The position numbers and the translations under genes were made by a program. Shown piece after piece: positions 1 through 4,892 of a stretch of 5,189 nt of DNA. The notes beneath the pieces are model-generated. The model ran no database searches and was not told the origin of the DNA. It saw nothing but the letters and a program-made list of their open reading frames with translations. Each line of letters begins with the position of its first letter. Within the stretch, counting starts at the first letter, position 1. This DNA comes from Candidatus Aenigmatarchaeota archaeon. GTDB lineage: Archaea > Aenigmatarchaeota > Aenigmatarchaeia > QMZP01. Location of the stretch: positions 340,371 through 345,559 of the forward strand of contig CP070801.1 in the NCBI GenBank assembly GCA_020343575.1, written 5' to 3'.

Positions 1-822
1 CCCGTTGATCTAACCATCGCTGTCGTGTGGGTTATCTTTGGTATTAATATGATCGGTACAATCATGCGCCGCCGTGAAAAACATATGTACGTGGCAATTT
101 GGTTCTATATCGCCACCTTTTTTACCGTGACGATTCTCCATGTTGTAAATTCAGTGGAGATCCCGGTCAATTTCTTAAAAAGCTATCCGGTCTATGCTGG
201 TGTGCAAGATGCATTAGTACAATGGTGGTATGGTCATAACGCCGTCGCCTTTTTCTTGACCACGCCTTATCTCGGTTTAATGTATTATTTTCTACCAAAA
301 GCCGCACAGCGGCCTGTCTATTCTTATCGTCTATCTATCGTTCATTTTTGGGCTGTTATCTTTATATATATATGGGCTGGTCCGCACCACCTGTTATACA
401 CCGCACTACCCGATTGGGTCCAGTCATTAGGTACCGTTTTTTCTATTATGCTAATTGCTCCTTCCTGGGGAGGCATGCTTAACGGATTGCTTACCTTACG
501 CGGTGCCTGGGATCGAGTTAGAGAAGATCCCATTCTAAAATTTATGGTTGTCGCCGTTACGGCATATGGAATGGCGACTTTTGAAGGCCCCGTTCTCTCA
601 ATTAAAACTGTAAATGCATTGTCCCATTTCACGGATTGGACCATCGCTCATGTACATGTGGGTGCTCTTGGTTGGAACGGTTTGCTTACGTTCGGAATTC
701 TATATTGGCTGATTCAAAACCTATCATCTTACCTAAAGCAGTGTTTTTCTTCAGCCTCTCCATCTTTGCCAGATCATATGGAAGGTATTTGGGTATCAAT
801 CCCTTCCTTTCCTGAACCTTGA
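1..822 (+). CDS. ccoN: cbb3-type cytochrome c oxidase subunit I (CcoN), internal fragment with a foreign 3' tail
   Basis: CcoN is the membrane-embedded catalytic subunit of cbb3 oxidase, which reduces O2 to water and conserves energy across the inner membrane. The frame is open from base 1, so the N-terminal part lies outside the window; the first in-frame ATG at 49 is internal and not a start. Counting from codon 25-27 as residue 1, the active-site pattern is intact: CuB ligand H71 (WWYGHN), Y115 six residues before the H121-H122 pair (AGPHH), and the H209-x-H211 haem ligands (IAHVHVG). The spacings match the family. Hydrophobic helices run throughout. CcoN similarity ends at about GILYWLI (near 714). 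The remaining codons to the stop at 820-822 are the antisense of a nuclease gene and not oxidase sequence, so the last part of CcoN is missing. Arginine codons are mostly CGN, unlike the rest of the window. Identification is very firm; the true product beyond about 720 is not real. Confidence 0.9.
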   Translation, partial: PVDLTIAVVWVIFGINMIGTIMRRREKHMYVAIWFYIATFFTVTILHVVNSVEIPVNFLKSYPVYAGVQDALVQWWYGHNAVAFFLTTPYLGLMYYFLPKAAQRPVYSYRLSIVHFWAVIFIYIWAGPHHLLYTALPDWVQSLGTVFSIMLIAPSWGGMLNGLLTLRGAWDRVREDPILKFMVVAVTAYGMATFEGPVLSIKTVNALSHFTDWTIAHVHVGALGWNGLLTFGILYWLIQNLSSYLKQCFSSASPSLPDHMEGIWVSIPSFPEP

Positions 823-1102
823 GGGAGTCCCTGAGTAACAGGGAGCATAGTTCAAAGGTTGTTGGTGTTGCATAAACATTACCCTTCCATCCCTTTTTGT
901 ACAGGGTAGGTATGTTGCCTGAATGGTCAAGATGCGCATGGCTCAGGAACAGGGACTTTATGGGAAAACCTGGTTCCAGGGGAACACCCATGTCCTCAAC
1001 CCTCACACCGTAATCAAGGAGGAATCTCTCTTTCCCAGAATCAACAAGTATACCCATTCTTCCTACCTCCCTGCAGCCTCCGAGAAATGTGATTTCTGTC
1101 AT
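686..1102 (-). CDS. Beta-CASP family metallo-beta-lactamase RNase (aCPSF2/RNase J-like), 3'-truncated
   Basis: Metallo-beta-lactamase/beta-CASP proteins are zinc-dependent RNA endo- or 5'-exonucleases that mature and degrade archaeal RNA in the cytoplasm. The N-terminus has the family's opening TFLGGCREVGR (residues 5-15), the LLDYGV strand (28-33) and motif 2 SHAHLDH with H55, H57, D59 and H60 as zinc ligands. It then continues with SGNIPTLYKKG and NVYATPTT as expected. Only about 120 residues are genuine, against roughly 400 or more in complete members; the beta-CASP domain and C-terminal motifs are missing. The last ~14 codons, down to the TAA at 686-688, read antisense through ccoN. The ATG at 1100-1102 is preferred over the TTG one codon upstream, because it gives the usual MTEITFLGG start and lies about 25 bases from a TATA-like element. 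The choice among aCPSF2, RNase J and other beta-CASP branches is open. Confidence 0.82.
   Translation of the reverse strand: MTEITFLGGCREVGRMGILVDSGKERFLLDYGVRVEDMGVPLEPGFPIKSLFLSHAHLDHSGNIPTLYKKGWKGNVYATPTTFELCSLLLRDSLKVQERKGLIPKYLPYDLAKMERLKKNTALGKMIGFESANIEFRT
712..740. other. Junction between bacterial ccoN DNA and archaeal DNA
   Basis: On the plus strand CcoN similarity stops within a few codons of 714. On the minus strand the beta-CASP frame loses family-like sequence at about residue 120-124, in the same place, and stops at 686-688 inside antisense ccoN. Two unrelated genes, both truncated and facing each other, meet at one point with no spacer. No inverted repeats, target duplication or integrase is visible. 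The most likely cause is a chimeric assembly or a chimeric read; a real recombination is the alternative. The exact base cannot be fixed by eye. Confidence 0.75.
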
Positions 1103-1120
1103 CAAGAAAACCTAAAATGC

Positions 1121-1132
1121 TTTATATTATAT
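1121..1132. promoter_or_regulatory. TATA-like element between divergent beta-CASP RNase and RuBisCO genes
   Basis: The AT-only stretch TTTATATTATAT lies in the 52-bp gap between the two divergent starts. Its centre is about 28 bases upstream of the RuBisCO ATG (1155) and about 25 bases upstream of the nuclease ATG (1102). Archaeal transcription starts about 25 bases downstream of the TATA centre, so this one element could serve both strands and give leaderless or near-leaderless mRNAs. I see no other TATA-like site in the gap and no Shine-Dalgarno before either ATG. Promoter function is inferred from position and composition. Confidence 0.55.
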
Positions 1133-1154
1133 GGCAGCACACTAAAATAATAGT

Positions 1155-2336
1155 ATGAGTTATGTGGATTTGGGTTACAAGCCAGAGGAAACAGATCTGA
1201 TTTGTGAGTTCTCTATAGAGCCTGGCAAGGGTTTAGGTGTAAAGGATGTTGCGGATAAGGTTGCTGCTGAATCCTCTACAGGAACATGGGTTGATGTGAC
1301 AACAACAAAACCCTATGTTAAGGGGCTTGGAGCAAGGGTTTTCTATATAAAGGGTAAAACAGTGAAAATTGCCTATCCACTGGATCTTTTTGAACTGAGG
1401 AATGTTCCCCAGATACTTAGCAGTGTTGCTGGGAATATCTTTGGTATGAAGGCTGTGAGGAACCTCAGGCTTGAGGATATTGATTTTCCTGAAAGGGTTA
1501 TAAGAAGCTTCAGGGGTCCAAGGTTTGGGATAAAGGGTGTAAGAAAGCTGTTTGGTGTTGAAAGGCCCCTGCTCGGAACGATAATAAAACCGAAGATAGG
1601 TCTTAGGACAGAGGATCACACAAGGGTTGCATATGATGCATGGACCGGTGGTTGTGATATTGTTAAAGACGATGAAAACCTTTCAAATCAGGGGTTCAAT
1701 CCCTTCAGGAGAAGGGTTGTAAGAACCCTGGAGATGAGGAATAAGGCAGGGAAGGAGACAGGTGAGGTAAAGGCCTATATGCCTAATATAACAGCAGAAA
1801 CAAGGGAGATGCTCAGGAGGGCTGAGTTTGTGAAAAGGCAGGGAGGAAAATATATAATGGTTGATGTTATGACAGTTGGATGGAGTGCCCTGCAGACACT
1901 GAGGGACGAGGTTCTTGGTCTTATAATACATGCACACAGGGCAATGCATGCAGCCATTACAAGGAACAAAAAACATGGGATATCAATGCTTGTGGTTGCA
2001 AAACTGGCAAGACTCATAGGTGTGGATCAGTTACATATAGGAACCATAATAGGTAAGATGGAGGGTAAAAGGTCAGAGGTTACTGATATTGAGGATGAGA
2101 TTGAGGAAAGGATCATCAAGCCGGATATAAAGAATCATGTGCTGGCTGAGGACTGGTTCAGCATAAAACCTGTTTTTGCAGTTTGCTCTGGTGGCCTGGC
2201 ACCAAAGCATGTACCGAGGCTTGTCAAAATGCTGGGAAAGGATATAATAATACAGATGGGTGGTGGAATACACGGGAATCCAAAGGGGTCCCTGGAAGGA
2301 GCAAGGGTTGCAAGGAAGATGGTTGATAGCCTCTAA
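1155..2336 (+). CDS. rbcL: Type III ribulose-1,5-bisphosphate carboxylase large subunit (archaeal RuBisCO)
   Basis: Type III RuBisCO adds CO2 to ribulose-1,5-bisphosphate to give two 3-phosphoglycerates. In most archaea it works after AMP phosphorylase and ribose-1,5-bisphosphate isomerase in nucleotide salvage, not in a Calvin cycle. All catalytic positions are present: E39, T44 and W45 (AAESSTGTW), N94, K145 and K147 (IIKPKIG), carbamylation lysine K171 with D173 and E174 (VKDDEN), H261-R262, H294, loop-6 K301 (GTIIGKMEG), S345-G346-G347, and G369-G371. The N-terminal domain spans about 1-125 and the barrel the rest. At 393 residues it is shorter than the usual ~420-445: only 22 residues follow the GGG phosphate-binding motif, where relatives have about 50, so the C-terminal helices are absent. 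An in-frame TAA at 1143 fixes the ATG. The stop overlaps that of the convergent DUF362 gene. All arginine codons I read are AGG or AGA. Neither pathway partner is in the window, so the salvage role is inferred from the family. Confidence 0.95.
   Translation: MSYVDLGYKPEETDLICEFSIEPGKGLGVKDVADKVAAESSTGTWVDVTTTKPYVKGLGARVFYIKGKTVKIAYPLDLFELRNVPQILSSVAGNIFGMKAVRNLRLEDIDFPERVIRSFRGPRFGIKGVRKLFGVERPLLGTIIKPKIGLRTEDHTRVAYDAWTGGCDIVKDDENLSNQGFNPFRRRVVRTLEMRNKAGKETGEVKAYMPNITAETREMLRRAEFVKRQGGKYIMVDVMTVGWSALQTLRDEVLGLIIHAHRAMHAAITRNKKHGISMLVVAKLARLIGVDQLHIGTIIGKMEGKRSEVTDIEDEIEERIIKPDIKNHVLAEDWFSIKPVFAVCSGGLAPKHVPRLVKMLGKDIIIQMGGGIHGNPKGSLEGARVARKMVDSL
2333..2336. other. Overlapping stop codons of two convergent genes
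   Basis: The four bases CTAA carry the RuBisCO stop TAA (2334-2336, plus strand) and the DUF362 stop TAG (complement of 2333-2335). There is no intergenic DNA, so transcripts from both sides must end inside the opposite gene and overlap as antisense RNA. Confidence 0.9.
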
Positions 2337-3235
2337 AGGTGTTTCTTTGCTATATTAACAAAAAGGTTCCATGTCTTGAAATCAAGGGTATCAGGGTTCT
2401 GTTTTCTTATTAATTCAGGTGTTTCCATATCCAGTTTTAATGGGTTTTTTCCTGTCAGGTAGCCCATATCCCTGCACACAATATCACCAGAATCCTTGAC
2501 ACAGTCACAGAGTTCTGTTATGTTCTTCAAGACATTTATGTAGATAACATTCTCTGGTTTGAAAAGAGAAAGAACCGCCTTGGCACTTTCTGAAAAGAGT
2601 TCAAAGTTATTCTCAAGCGCCTTCTTCCCTATGTGGATTGCGCCTGTAGGGCATGACCTTACACACCTTCTGCAGCCATGGCAATCCTTGAGGTTTATTT
2701 CGACCTTGTCATTCAGTTTTATATAACCGTATTTGCATGCCTCCGCACAAACCCCGCATTTCTTGCAAAGGCCTTCATCATAAAGGGGTCTCATGGGTTC
2801 ATGGATCCTTCTTTTTGAATACTTGTTTACACAGCCAATTGAAAGATTTTTAATCGCTCCTGCAAATCCCATAAGGACATGTCCTGTTGCATGGCTTAAA
2901 ACAATAAGGGAATCAGCATCTGCTATGTCCTTAGGTATCCTGAATCCATCTTTTTCAACAAAAACATCATCCCTTGCAATAACAATAGGGAAATCTCCAA
3001 ATCCGTTTTCCCTTGCAACCATGAGGTATCCCTCCCTTGTGGACCTTTCCCTTGGGTAAAGGGTTATTGTGTCAACAAGATACGGGTCTCCCCCTTTTGC
3101 CCTTATCTTTTCTATCAGGACTGAAACATCCTTAGGAGAGATATGTGTTTTATTCCCCCTGTCACCCATGTGGAGCTTTATGGCTACCCTTCCCTTCAGG
3201 TTTATCGGGATTTCCCCTATGTTCTTGTAAAGCAT
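2333..3235 (-). CDS. DUF362 domain protein with two [4Fe-4S] ferredoxin motifs (COG2768-like)
   Basis: A presumed cytoplasmic iron-sulfur protein of unknown reaction; the family is common in anaerobic archaea and bacteria and is thought to act in electron transfer. The DUF362 part covers about residues 1-145 with the signature VAIKLHMGDRGN (17-28), a GGDPYLVDT strand-turn (48-56) and the SHATGHVLMGFAGAIKN stretch (114-130). A dicluster ferredoxin insert follows: C157-x2-C160-x2-C163-x3-C167 and C185-x2-C188-x2-C191-x3-C195-P. The C-terminus returns to DUF362 with CDC (243-245), C254 and DMGYLTGKNPLKLD (256-269). At 300 residues it is short: relatives often carry about 25-30 extra residues before the VAIKLH strand, but here a TAA directly before the ATG rules out an upstream start. 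It diverges from the membrane protein gene over 41 bp and converges on the RuBisCO gene. Family is firm; the redox partner is unknown. Confidence 0.88.
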   Translation of the reverse strand: MLYKNIGEIPINLKGRVAIKLHMGDRGNKTHISPKDVSVLIEKIRAKGGDPYLVDTITLYPRERSTREGYLMVARENGFGDFPIVIARDDVFVEKDGFRIPKDIADADSLIVLSHATGHVLMGFAGAIKNLSIGCVNKYSKRRIHEPMRPLYDEGLCKKCGVCAEACKYGYIKLNDKVEINLKDCHGCRRCVRSCPTGAIHIGKKALENNFELFSESAKAVLSLFKPENVIYINVLKNITELCDCVKDSGDIVCRDMGYLTGKNPLKLDMETPELIRKQNPDTLDFKTWNLFVNIAKKHL

Positions 3236-3246
3236 TTAATCATCCC

Positions 3247-3255
3247 TTTTTTATT
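3247..3255 (+). promoter_or_regulatory. Possible TATA box for the two-helix membrane protein gene
   Basis: The T-rich TTTTTTATT is centred about 26 bases before the ATG at 3277, the spacing expected for a leaderless transcript. It is a poor match to the archaeal consensus. It sits only about 9 bases from the opposing DUF362 promoter, so the two may compete. Confidence 0.35.
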
Positions 3256-3263
3256 GGTCAGAT

Positions 3264-3274
3264 CTTATAAATAA
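3264..3274 (-). promoter_or_regulatory. Likely TATA box for the DUF362-ferredoxin gene
   Basis: On the minus strand this reads TTATTTATAAG, centred about 30-34 bases upstream of the ATG at 3235. It would give a leader of only about 5-8 bases. The sequence resembles the archaeal box A; use is inferred. Confidence 0.5.
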
Positions 3275-3276
3275 AT

Positions 3277-3582
3277 ATGGACAGGACTCAGGTTTTAATC
3301 AAGAAATATGAGGTCCTGGTAAGCGAGTGGAACAAGGTCTCAATGGTGATATCCATCTATTTCTCTGCATGCATAATAGGGCTGGTTATAGGGCTGGTTT
3401 TTTACAATATGGTAGCTGTGTCTGCCATGCTCCTGATCATGGCTGTTTTTGCTGGTTTTGAATACAAGGCAAGGACGCAGTATGTTGAAACAAAGGCTGA
3501 AATAGAAAAAGAGATCTTTGCTGCAGCAAAAACCAAACCCCTGCAGGTCAAGGAGATAATAAGAAAGGGGTTCACGTGGTAA
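3277..3582 (+). CDS. Small two-helix membrane protein, unknown function
   Basis: I do not recognise this 101-residue protein. It shows a charged N-terminal helix (about 1-20), two hydrophobic segments at about 21-43 and 45-62 separated by a very short turn (YN), and a charged C-terminal helix rich in K and E (about 63-98). This suggests a helical hairpin in the membrane with both ends on the same face, probably the cytoplasm. There is no signal peptide cleavage site, cysteine cluster or enzyme motif. An in-frame TAA at 3268-3270 fixes the ATG. Codon use matches the archaeal genes nearby. It is divergent from the DUF362 gene and 47 bp before the next small gene, which has its own TATA box. It is probably a real gene, given its clean frame, promoter spacing and coherent topology; no function can be inferred. 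Confidence 0.75.
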   Translation: MDRTQVLIKKYEVLVSEWNKVSMVISIYFSACIIGLVIGLVFYNMVAVSAMLLIMAVFAGFEYKARTQYVETKAEIEKEIFAAAKTKPLQVKEIIRKGFTW

Positions 3583-3588
3583 ACGGAG

Positions 3589-3596
3589 TTTAAATA
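3589..3596 (+). promoter_or_regulatory. Consensus archaeal TATA box before the basic helical protein gene
   Basis: TTTAAATA matches the archaeal box A consensus. The predicted start of transcription, about 3618, would leave a leader of about 12 bases containing AGGTCA (3619-3624), a Shine-Dalgarno-like site 5 bases before the ATG at 3630. Unlike its neighbours, this gene may therefore be leadered. The box begins 7 bases after the stop of the previous gene. Confidence 0.55.
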
Positions 3597-3629
3597 AGGG
3601 CAGGATAAATATTAATTAAGGTCAGGGTT

Positions 3630-3938
3630 ATGGATATACTGCGTCTTATATTCGGATGGAACTGGAGGGTGAGAAGGCTAAGAAAGCACTGGGACAGGGC
3701 AAGGGAGAAGGCCCTGAGGAAGGAAAACCCCATAAGAAAGATGGCCTTGGAAAAGCTCGATGTGCTGGAGAACAACCTCAGGATACTGGAGGAGCAGAAA
3801 TTGAACAGGATGACAAAGGCGAGGCTTACAAAGGAGCTTCAGATAGGTATTGCAGAGGTAAAGGCCTTATTAAAGAGCAGGCCAGAGGAATTCCAGTCTC
3901 CATATCAGAAAGTTCAACCAGTTCAGCAGAAAAAGTAA
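3630..3938 (+). CDS. Small basic helical protein, unknown function
   Basis: I cannot name this 102-residue protein. The N-terminus is strongly basic and tryptophan-rich (W10, W12, W21, with about nine Arg/Lys between residues 13 and 31). A long charged helix with coiled-coil character follows (about 35-85), including LEKLDVLENNLRILEEQ. The tail is Gln/Pro-rich and ends in two lysines. There is no membrane segment, signal peptide or cysteine. The basic start could bind nucleic acid or a membrane surface; that is inference. An in-frame TAA at 3606-3608 limits the start to the ATG at 3630, which has an SD-like AGGTCA upstream. A competing frame (3656-3985) gives a low-complexity Gly/Lys/Glu product and is rejected. 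It lies between the membrane protein and the RimK-like gene on the same strand, 43 bp before the latter. Confidence 0.72.
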   Translation: MDILRLIFGWNWRVRRLRKHWDRAREKALRKENPIRKMALEKLDVLENNLRILEEQKLNRMTKARLTKELQIGIAEVKALLKSRPEEFQSPYQKVQPVQQKK

Positions 3939-3939
3939 G

Positions 3940-3948
3940 TTTTCTTTC
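3940..3948 (+). terminator. T-rich tract after the basic helical protein gene
   Basis: TTTTCTTTC follows the stop codon directly. Archaeal RNA polymerase can terminate at T-rich tracts without a hairpin. The tract precedes a separate TATA-like box for the next gene, which fits a transcription-unit boundary. Function is inferred. Confidence 0.35.
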
Positions 3949-3954
3949 ATTTCA

Positions 3955-3962
3955 TTTAAAAG
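3955..3962 (+). promoter_or_regulatory. Likely TATA box for the RimK-like gene
   Basis: TTTAAAAG is centred about 24 bases before the ATG at 3982, predicting an essentially leaderless mRNA. An in-frame TAG at 3973-3975 lies between the box and the ATG. Confidence 0.5.
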
Positions 3963-3981
3963 GGGGTACGAATAGTATAAT

Positions 3982-4860
3982 ATGAAACTTGCTATTTTGG
4001 GGCCTAGCGAAAATTTTATCGGTTATACAACCAAGAGGCTGATGGAGGAGGGGAAGAAGGAATTCAAGGGGGTGGAACTATTCCCTATTATCGATGTGAG
4101 GCTTAAAACACATAAGGGCATAGATGCCCTTTATGGTAAAAAGAGTGTAAAGGAATGGGATTATGTTCTCCCGAGGATTGATTCCGGCAGGGCTGAGATT
4201 GGTTACCCTGTTTTCAGGTTCCTGGATGCCATGGGTGTCAAGAAACCGTATCCTGCTGAAACCATAATCCTGGCACATAACAAGTTCCTCACACTTGAGA
4301 TATTGGCAAGGGCAAGGATTCCTGTGCCTGAAACCTACCTGACAGGATCAAAGTCTTCTGCAAAGGAGATACTTGACAAGCAAAAATTACCGATTATAAT
4401 AAAGCTGCTTGCTGGTTTTGGTGGTCAGGGGGTCATGATAATGGAGAGCAAGGATGCTGCGAAAACAGCCATAGAAACGATGAAGACATTAAAACAACAG
4501 ATACTCATTGAGGAATTTGTACCGAACCCTGGTGAGGATATAAGGGGTATTGTTGCTGGTGATGATGTCATTGCATCATACAAGATGGTTGCGGCACCTG
4601 ATGAGAAGAAGGCGAATATATATGCTGGTGGTAAACCTAAAATATTCAAACTGACAGAAGAGATGGTTGATATTGTTTTGAGGTCTGCAAAGGCTATGAG
4701 GGCTGATATATGTGCTGTTGATATGATTCAGAACAAGAAAGGTGAAATCTTTGTGACCGAGGTGAATATAAACCCTGGTATACAGGGTATAGAAAAAACA
4801 ACCGATATAAATGTTGCGCAGAGGATAATAAGTTTTATAAAATCAGAAGTCAGGGCTTAA
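3982..4860 (+). CDS. RimK-family ATP-grasp ligase (alpha-L-glutamate ligase-like)
   Basis: RimK-type ATP-grasp enzymes use ATP to make an acyl-phosphate on a carboxylate and join it to an amino group. Relatives add glutamate to ribosomal protein S6 (RimK), coenzyme F420 (CofF), tetrahydromethanopterin-type cofactors (MptN) or LysW-linked lysine intermediates (LysX). The 292-residue length is normal. The N-terminal domain (about 1-90) includes VLPRIDSG (62-69). The ATP-grasp domain begins near AHNKFLTLEIL, with K101, then IIIKLLAGFGGQGV (138-151), where K141 and the Gly-rich loop contact ATP. Adenine-binding LIEEFV (175-180), D187-x-R188-type EDIRG, AVDMI (245-249) and the Mg-binding TEVNINPGIQGIEKTT (259-274, E260 and N262) follow. 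The ATG is fixed by an upstream in-frame TAG. Substrate cannot be told from sequence. Neighbouring genes for lysine, F420 or methanopterin synthesis are not seen, so the acceptor is open. Confidence 0.88.
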   Translation: MKLAILGPSENFIGYTTKRLMEEGKKEFKGVELFPIIDVRLKTHKGIDALYGKKSVKEWDYVLPRIDSGRAEIGYPVFRFLDAMGVKKPYPAETIILAHNKFLTLEILARARIPVPETYLTGSKSSAKEILDKQKLPIIIKLLAGFGGQGVMIMESKDAAKTAIETMKTLKQQILIEEFVPNPGEDIRGIVAGDDVIASYKMVAAPDEKKANIYAGGKPKIFKLTEEMVDIVLRSAKAMRADICAVDMIQNKKGEIFVTEVNINPGIQGIEKTTDINVAQRIISFIKSEVRA

Positions 4861-4865
4861 AAGGG

Positions 4866-4873
4866 TTTTAATT
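4866..4873 (+). promoter_or_regulatory. Possible TATA box for the radical SAM gene
   Basis: TTTTAATT is centred about 24 bases before the ATG at 4893, the leaderless spacing seen elsewhere in this window. It begins only 5 bases after the RimK-like stop. The match to consensus is modest. Confidence 0.35.
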
Positions 4874-4874
4874 C

Positions 4875-4881
4875 TTTTTTT
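4875..4881 (+). terminator. Run of seven T after the RimK-like gene
   Basis: Seven consecutive T lie 14 bases after the stop codon in a short gap, and may end transcription of the RimK-like gene in the archaeal manner. No hairpin is seen. The tract overlaps the promoter region of the next gene, so its role is uncertain. Confidence 0.3.
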
Positions 4882-4892
4882 AAATTATAATC

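Noticed and set aside
700..745. Insertion sequence or phage attachment site at the junction
   Set aside because: No terminal inverted repeats, direct repeats, transposase or integrase is visible on either side.
923..1150. Plus-strand frame of 75 codons
   Set aside because: It is antisense to the conserved HxHxDH-containing beta-CASP N-terminus and runs through the promoter gap.
1233..2273. Several minus-strand open frames within the RuBisCO gene
   Set aside because: RuBisCO is unambiguous on the plus strand; these frames give Cys/Ile/Tyr-rich products typical of antisense shadows.
2793..3059. Plus-strand frame of 88 codons inside the DUF362 gene
   Set aside because: It is the complement of the conserved DUF362 core and has no plausible promoter or motif.
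1155..3235. A complete AMP-salvage RuBisCO operon
   Set aside because: No AMP phosphorylase or ribose-1,5-bisphosphate isomerase is present; the nearest genes are on the opposite strand and unrelated.
3656..3985. Long plus-strand frame overlapping the 102-residue gene and touching the RimK-like ATG
   Set aside because: Its product is a Gly/Lys/Glu-rich low-complexity string without hydrophobic periodicity. The 3630-3938 frame gives a coherent helical protein with a consensus TATA box and an SD-like site.
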